Source: JALHTV01 sp049510055
GTDB lineage: Bacteria > Planctomycetota > Phycisphaerae > SM23-33
NCBI GenBank assembly: GCA_049510055.1
Contig: JBEKZI010000027.1
Coordinates: forward strand, 1 to 25,156
DNA length: 25,156 nt
Direction of reading: 5' to 3'
In this document: positions 21,082 through 25,156 of the stretch, one piece after another
How the letters are laid out: every line of letters starts with the position of its first letter
Numbering within the stretch: the stretch's first letter is position 1
Notes under the pieces: generated by a model
What the model was told of the DNA's origin: nothing
The model's input: the letters and a program-made list of their open reading frames with translations, nothing else
The model's database searches: none
Translations under genes and position numbers: made by a program

Positions 21082-23278
21082 CCTGCTCCTGTGGGGATTT
21101 TTCCTGCTCCACAAACCGTTCCTGAAGCAGGCGGAAATCGGAGTTCTTGATCTCGTCCGGCATAGGCAGGCCCTTGCCCATCCGGCTGACTGCGAAACCC
21201 TCTCCCGTGGCCAACAGGCCCCCTAACCCGATGCCGACCACAATGACGGCAGCCGCCAGGATGGGGATCAGGCTCCGCCGCAAGGACCGCTGGAATCGCA
21301 GGTATGTGCGGTCCTGCCAGAAGCCGGCAATCAACTCTCGCAGGCCCCACAAGACCATCAGGCCCACGATAACGGTGGCCAGAAGAAGGTCCAGGCGGCG
21401 GTCGAATATGCCGCGGAAGCCTACCCACCATGCCACGACGTACGCCCCTGCGGCCAGGACCACCAGGGCGGTCAAACCGAGCATCACCGGCCGCTTGCGC
21501 CACGTCAGGGGCGGCGGGACGGCCAGGCCCAGTTCCAACCCACGCTGGCGAACGGCGGAGCAGGCCATCAGGATCATCAAGGCCAGCACGAGGCACGCCA
21601 TGGCCGTCAGTTCCACGATCAGGCGACCTGAATTCAGCCACGTCAGGCCGACGTCGCTGCCGAAGGCCGCCGCCAGGAATGAATAGGCGGCATAGATCGC
21701 CAGCGGCGCCACCACAGCCAGCAAGCATATCTTCCCCATCCGCTGCCACCCGACAAACAGCAGGACCGGCCGATCCACCTTGGGGAGGAAGATAAACTGA
21801 CACACCGTCACCAAGCCCAAAACGGCGGCCACCACAATCAGCCCCGCCAGCAAGCCCAGCAATCCCACCTGGACGGCGACAAACAACTCGGCGATTCGCA
21901 GCGGCTTCAAGTCGGCCTTGTAGCCGGGCAGGGTCGGCAATATTATCGACTCCAGCAAACCTACGTGAGCGATGCCGGCCTCGTGTTCGTTCCGGCCCGC
22001 CCAGATGCGATTGAAGAATTCGTAGTCTTCCATCCTCTGTCGGCGCGCGGCTTGAGCAGCCTCAGAACGACCAAGTGCCTTGTCGAGAACCTCCTGGTAT
22101 CCCAGGGCGAGGTTGTCCAGGGCGCGGGCCACCAGCAAATCGATCAGAAAATCACTCTGTGTGCCGAGTTTGCCGGCCAGGCGTTTTACGTCCTGCGGGC
22201 TCTGCAAGGCCTGGTCGGCCTGCCCCCTGGCGGCAAGCTGCCGGGCATAAGCCAACAGCGACTTGGCCAGCGTGCGGTCATCCTGCAATCCAGGCAGCAA
22301 CGTGTTATAAGCCATCAGCAAACGATTCAGATACTGGACCATACGGAACGGCGCGGGCAGCATGTTCAAGCGGAGACGCAACATCTCCATGCCGTACGAC
22401 GTCAGGAGCGGCTTGGCCAGGCCGCGGCGGAACTCCTCCAGGCTCTGGTCAAACCGCTTGGCGTCCAGGATCTCGATCTTATCCACGGTGCTGGGGGTAA
22501 TCTTGCCGTCACGCCCAATCGCATCAAACGTCGTGGAGGGATCGTCCCGCAGGATCGTGGAGGCCCGGACCAGCAGGGAGGCAATCTCCAGATTGTAAAA
22601 CGCATTGTTCGGATCGACCTGTTCCCCGTGTCGCAGCGCCGCAATCACCTCGGCGAGCTTTTCCTCATCCACGAGAGGTTTCTCACCCGGTTTATCCTGA
22701 ATGGGCTTCTGCTGGTTGAGGAGATAAGCGATGTAGTTGCCATAGTAGATGGGATTGTCCGGCCAGCGGTCGGAGATGGACTTGGCCCGTTCCAACTCCG
22801 TTTTGGCATTCGGATCGCCCTCCAGCAGGAATCGTTGCTCCTCGGTCAGGTGAATCCCGGCATAGGGATCGCACACCAGTCGTCCTAACCCGGCCAGAGG
22901 CCAACCGATGATTTTCCCGCCGCCGATCTCGCCCAAACTTTGATAGATCATCACAATGCCGGCCGAGGAGACCAAGAACACCAGCACCACCACCACGGCC
23001 AGGGGCGCCAGCGTCGCCCGCGCCGTCCAGCGCAAGACGCCGCGGAGGCGGATTCGCCGGCGGTTGGCCTGCCAGAGCTGCTCGGCGAGCTCTTTTTCAT
23101 CCCCCAGGGCCTTGATGGCTGAGGCGGCGGCCTGCTTGTCGTCCTGGCCGGCGGCGCGGAACTCGGCGGTCGAGTCCTCCAGATGGCACCGCAGTTCCCG
23201 CGCCACGTCCAGGCGGAGTTCCTCATCCACCGCCAACCGCCGCGTCAGGCGGCCGACGAGATCATTCCAGGCGCTCAT
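21059..23278 (-). CDS. HAAS-domain membrane protein with large extracytoplasmic region
   Basis: This protein has 739 residues. Residues 1-75 match the HAAS / permease-prefix type: a short basic helix, then LRLDVARELRCHLEDSTAEF and a DDKQAAASAIKALGD helix pair. TM1 is about 87-112. A helical, hydrophilic region of about 330 residues follows, with a TPR-like part containing RWPDNPIYYGNYIAYLL and HGEQVDPNNAFYNLEIASLL. About six more hydrophobic segments lie in the C-terminal 300 residues. The protein is not an ABC permease by any motif I can see and its substrate is unknown. The start is the ATG that overlaps the PadR stop codon (ATGA). PadR-controlled HAAS membrane proteins are a known pairing, usually involved in responses to membrane or antibiotic stress. 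Confidence 0.8.
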   Translation of the reverse strand: MSAWNDLVGRLTRRLAVDEELRLDVARELRCHLEDSTAEFRAAGQDDKQAAASAIKALGDEKELAEQLWQANRRRIRLRGVLRWTARATLAPLAVVVVLVFLVSSAGIVMIYQSLGEIGGGKIIGWPLAGLGRLVCDPYAGIHLTEEQRFLLEGDPNAKTELERAKSISDRWPDNPIYYGNYIAYLLNQQKPIQDKPGEKPLVDEEKLAEVIAALRHGEQVDPNNAFYNLEIASLLVRASTILRDDPSTTFDAIGRDGKITPSTVDKIEILDAKRFDQSLEEFRRGLAKPLLTSYGMEMLRLRLNMLPAPFRMVQYLNRLLMAYNTLLPGLQDDRTLAKSLLAYARQLAARGQADQALQSPQDVKRLAGKLGTQSDFLIDLLVARALDNLALGYQEVLDKALGRSEAAQAARRQRMEDYEFFNRIWAGRNEHEAGIAHVGLLESIILPTLPGYKADLKPLRIAELFVAVQVGLLGLLAGLIVVAAVLGLVTVCQFIFLPKVDRPVLLFVGWQRMGKICLLAVVAPLAIYAAYSFLAAAFGSDVGLTWLNSGRLIVELTAMACLVLALMILMACSAVRQRGLELGLAVPPPLTWRKRPVMLGLTALVVLAAGAYVVAWWVGFRGIFDRRLDLLLATVIVGLMVLWGLRELIAGFWQDRTYLRFQRSLRRSLIPILAAAVIVVGIGLGGLLATGEGFAVSRMGKGLPMPDEIKNSDFRLLQERFVEQEKSPQEQVSRPGPG

Positions 23279-23622
23279 GCCATCCCTCCCAGAAGCATCG
23301 CGTTCACGGCCAGGCTGAACTGCCGCCATTCATTCGTCCGGCGGGCCAGTTCGCCCCGGCCTTTGCGGGTGATGGAGTAATACTTCCGCTGCCGGCCGGG
23401 GGCCTGGTCGGCCAGGGCGTCCTGCCAACGGGACGACACCAGCCCCGCGGCCTCCAGGTGGTGCAGCGCGGGATACAGCGTGCCCTCCCGCCATTCCAGC
23501 CGCCCGCTGCTGCGGGCATTGACGAGCTTGACCATCTCGTAGCCATACATGGGCCTGTCCTTCAGGAGGGAAAGCACGATCGGCACGATGCTGCCTCTGA
23601 CCAAATCCTGTGAGAAGTCCAT
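23275..23622 (-). CDS. PadR-family transcriptional regulator
   Basis: This 115-residue winged-helix repressor has the family signature MYGYEM (25-30), EGTLYPALHHLEAAGLVSS (46-64) and GRQRKYYSITRKGR (76-89). It is the short subfamily with only a brief C-terminal helix. The ATG at 23622 has AAGGAG about 7 bases upstream. It overlaps the HAAS membrane protein gene by 4 bases (ATGA), so the two form one operon. A 15-base palindrome 49-63 bases upstream of the start fits PadR operators (ATGT...ACAT), which suggests autorepression. The inducing ligand is unknown. Confidence 0.93.
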   Translation of the reverse strand: MDFSQDLVRGSIVPIVLSLLKDRPMYGYEMVKLVNARSSGRLEWREGTLYPALHHLEAAGLVSSRWQDALADQAPGRQRKYYSITRKGRGELARRTNEWRQFSLAVNAMLLGGMA

Positions 23623-23670
23623 CGCAAGCTCCTTGATAATTGCCTTCAGGCGTTTATACCTTGGCTGCCT

Positions 23671-23685
23671 ATGTATTCTATACAT
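23671..23685. promoter_or_regulatory. Probable PadR operator
   Basis: A perfect inverted repeat, ATGTAT-TCT-ATACAT, matches the ATGT-spacer-ACAT pattern described for PadR proteins, with a 7-base spacer. It is flanked by two direct copies of GGCTGCCTA (23663-23671 and 23687-23695). The second copy forms part of a further palindrome, TGCCTAGGCA (23690-23699). The site sits upstream of padR, near where a -35 would fall if TTTATA (rc at 23653-23658) is the -10. Confidence 0.6.
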
Positions 23686-23766
23686 CGGCTGCCTAGGCAA
23701 TCCATCTTCAGCCGCCTTTTTTGGAAAAATTTGCGTTCCGCCCGCCACAGCGCATCGGCGGCGGTA

Positions 23767-23795
23767 TTGACAGCGGCGGCCAGGCCCCCTACCAT
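23767..23795 (+). promoter_or_regulatory. Promoter candidate for trpS with almost no leader
   Basis: A consensus TTGACA (23767-23772) is followed after 17 bases by TACCAT (23790-23795, 4 of 6). Transcription would begin near 23802, about 3 bases before the trpS ATG at 23805. No Shine-Dalgarno sequence precedes that ATG, which agrees with a leaderless or near-leaderless transcript. Confidence 0.45.
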
Positions 23796-23804
23796 CGGGC
23801 CATC

Positions 23805-24782
23805 ATGCGAGTCCTGTCGGGCATACAGCCTTCGGGTAAGTTGCACGTCGGCAATTACTTCGGCGCCATTCGCCAGCACCTGGCGTTCGCCCAAAAAGGC
23901 CAGGAGTGCTTTTATTTCATCGCCAACTACCACGCCCTGACCAGCCTGTCCGACAAGAAGGAGCTGGAAGAAATGACCCTCCACGTGGCCATGGCGTACC
24001 TGGCGTTGGGGCTGGACACCGCCAAGACCACGTTTTTCTGCCAAAGCGACGTGCCGCAGGTGACCGAGCTGTGTTGGATCCTCAACTGCCAGTGCCCCGT
24101 GAGCATGATGGAGAAAGGCACCAGCTACAAGGACAAGGTCTCCAAGGGCGCGGCCGCCAGCATGGGCCTGCTGGACTATCCGGTGCTTCAGGCGGCCGAC
24201 ATCCTGATCTACAACTCCAACCTCGTGCCCGTCGGGGCCGACCAGAAGCAGCACGTCGAGATGACCCGCGACCTGGCCGGGCGGTTCAACCGCGCCTACG
24301 GCCAAGACGTGCTGGTGCTGCCGGAGCCGTACATCGTGCCGGAGGTCGCCGTCGTGCCCGGCATCGACGGCCAAAAAATGTCCAAGAGCTATGACAACAC
24401 CATCGAGATTATGGCCAGCGACAAGGAGACCTCCAAACGATGCGCCCAGATCGTGACCGACTCCACGCCGCTGGAAAGCCCCAAGGACCCCGACCGCTGC
24501 CATGTGTACGCCCTGCTGAAGCTGTTCGCCGCTCCGGCCGAGGCCCAGGAGATCGCCGGCAAATACCGCGCCGGCGGTTACGGCTACGGCCAGGCTAAGA
24601 AGCGACTGGCGGAGCTGATCAACGAGCACTTCGCCGCCGCCCGCCAGCGCTACGCCGACATCCGCAAGCGGCCGGACGACGTTCGCGACGTCCTCCGCGA
24701 CGGCGGCCGGCGCGCCCGCGCCGTGGCCGAGGCCACCCTGCAACGCGTCCGTGACGTCTGCGGGATTCTCACGAATCCGTAG
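23805..24782 (+). CDS. trpS: Tryptophanyl-tRNA synthetase
   Basis: This 325-residue class I aminoacyl-tRNA synthetase charges tRNA-Trp. The HIGH-like motif is HVGN (14-17) in GIQPSGKLHVGNYFG, and KMSKS is exact at 191-195. The family blocks YFIANYHALTSL, QSDVPQVTELCWIL, YPVLQAADILIYNSNLVPVG and DQKQHVEMTRDLAGRFN are all present, and length is normal. The frame is open for 28 codons upstream, but the enzyme begins at MRVLSGIQPSG, so the ATG at 23805 is used. No T-box or tryptophan leader peptide is visible before it. The last 60 residues are alanine- and arginine-rich but keep the C-terminal helix pattern. Confidence 0.97.
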   Translation: MRVLSGIQPSGKLHVGNYFGAIRQHLAFAQKGQECFYFIANYHALTSLSDKKELEEMTLHVAMAYLALGLDTAKTTFFCQSDVPQVTELCWILNCQCPVSMMEKGTSYKDKVSKGAAASMGLLDYPVLQAADILIYNSNLVPVGADQKQHVEMTRDLAGRFNRAYGQDVLVLPEPYIVPEVAVVPGIDGQKMSKSYDNTIEIMASDKETSKRCAQIVTDSTPLESPKDPDRCHVYALLKLFAAPAEAQEIAGKYRAGGYGYGQAKKRLAELINEHFAAARQRYADIRKRPDDVRDVLRDGGRRARAVAEATLQRVRDVCGILTNP

Positions 24783-24822
24783 CACGGGCGTCCGGTCCGT
24801 ATGTTTCACCAAAGAACAAACC

Positions 24823-24918
24823 ATGACGCAGGCTACGACGAACGGTAATGGCCGGGCGGTTCGATTCGTCGTCCACGTCGCCGCCGACGGCTCGACGGAA
24901 GTCTACAAGAACAAATAG
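24823..24918 (+). CDS. Possible small ORF of 31 codons between trpS and purF
   Basis: An ATG starts a 31-residue reading frame, with beta-like RAVRFVVHVAADGSTEVYKNK at its C-terminal side split by a Gly turn. The ribosome binding site is poor (AAAGAAC). Codon use fits the GC-rich neighbours. It may be a real small protein or chance; I do not recognise it. Confidence 0.25.
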   Translation: MTQATTNGNGRAVRFVVHVAADGSTEVYKNK

Positions 24919-24925
24919 CCGCCGC

Positions 24926-24955
24926 TTGCCGCTGGGGGGACGTTTGGAGTATCAT
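24926..24955 (+). promoter_or_regulatory. Promoter candidate for purF
   Basis: TTGCCG (24926-24931) and TATCAT (24950-24955) are spaced by 18 bases, matching 4 and 5 of 6 consensus positions. The leader would be about 65 bases, ending with the strong ribosome binding site GGGGAGG of purF. Confidence 0.35.
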
Positions 24956-25028
24956 GGAGCTTTCTGAGGTTGAGGTGCCTTCAGGATGAGATTCGTTGCT
25001 CCCACACGTGCCGCGCGGGGAGGTTCCC

Positions 25029-25156
25029 TTGAGTGACGAACTGCATCATGAGTGCGGCATCGCGGCCGTGTGCCTGCTGGACAAGCCCGCCGGCCCGGAA
25101 GGTTCCGCCAGCAAGGCCGTAACCAACGGCGACGTGGCGGGCCTGATGCCGGCCAT
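25029..25156 (+). CDS. purF: Amidophosphoribosyltransferase, N-terminal fragment (3' partial)
   Basis: The frame runs off the end of the window, giving 42 residues. It opens MSDELHHECGIAAVCLLD. The ECGIAAV motif places Cys9 as the N-terminal nucleophile of the glutaminase domain, exposed after removal of a short propeptide, as in PurF enzymes, which make phosphoribosylamine in the first step of purine synthesis. The start is a TTG at 25029, preceded by GGGGAGG with a 5-base spacing; no ATG is available upstream in frame near the motif. The inserted stretch GPEGSASKAVTNGDVAG after the first strand is not typical of the E. coli enzyme, and other glutamine amidotransferases with an N-terminal CGI motif remain possible. 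Confidence 0.75.
   Translation, partial: MSDELHHECGIAAVCLLDKPAGPEGSASKAVTNGDVAGLMPA

Noticed and set aside
23623..23804. T-box or tryptophan attenuator upstream of trpS
   Set aside because: No T-box sequence, specifier stem or Trp-rich leader peptide; the space is taken up by the PadR operator and a close promoter.

Overview
The window is about 25 kb of GC-rich DNA carrying densely packed bacterial genes. It comes from a diderm bacterium: it has Kdo-lipopolysaccharide genes (kdsD, kdsC and an LptC-like exporter component), a lipobox lipoprotein, and a purF that starts at TTG. The gene content, the style of the oversized LptC/OstA protein, the fused metX-metW and the PadR plus HAAS membrane-protein pair suggest Planctomycetota, perhaps Phycisphaerae. 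That placement is an inference, because no rRNA or other phylogenetic marker is present beyond TrpS and the start of PurF. There are no tRNA or rRNA genes, no CRISPR arrays and no recognisable transposase genes.

Layout. (1) Positions 1-2573, + strand: the 3' part of a metX-metW fusion (methionine biosynthesis), then larE (sulfur transferase for the nickel-pincer cofactor). (2) Positions 7573 down to 2570, - strand: a compact operon kdsD-kdsC-lptC-like with 14-nt and 4-nt overlaps and a good sigma70-type promoter in front. Its last gene is a 1158-residue membrane-anchored protein that looks like LptC joined to several OstA/LptA-type segments. Its stop codon overlaps that of larE. (3) Positions 10850 down to 7660, - strand: a CsgG-like lipoprotein, an MFS transporter and a CYTH-domain protein. 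The gap between the last two holds an AT-rich inverted repeat built of 7-nt units. (4) Positions 11452-18301, + strand: a four-gene signalling operon. It encodes a membrane-anchored ABC-type substrate-binding protein, a Cache/HAMP/PAS hybrid-free histidine kinase, a response regulator with an HD-GYP (c-di-GMP phosphodiesterase) output, and a response regulator with a GGDEF (c-di-GMP synthase) output. (5) Positions 18758-21081, + strand: a PgaC/BcsA-like processive glycosyltransferase coupled to a small membrane protein, then an acetyl-esterase-like hydrolase. (6) Positions 23622 down to 21059, - strand: a PadR repressor and a HAAS-type membrane protein overlapping by ATGA, with a matching palindrome upstream. 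(7) Positions 23805 to the end, + strand: trpS, a possible 31-codon ORF, and the start of purF.

How the genes fit together. The clearest unit is the signalling operon. One periplasmic ligand-binding protein and one sensor kinase are encoded with two regulators that have closely related receiver domains and opposite c-di-GMP enzymes. This suggests a single stimulus sets the direction of c-di-GMP change. The neighbouring polysaccharide synthase is a plausible but unproven output. The kds/lpt cluster reproduces the kdsD-kdsC-lptC order known from Proteobacteria, but with the small LptC (and perhaps LptA) replaced by one very long protein.
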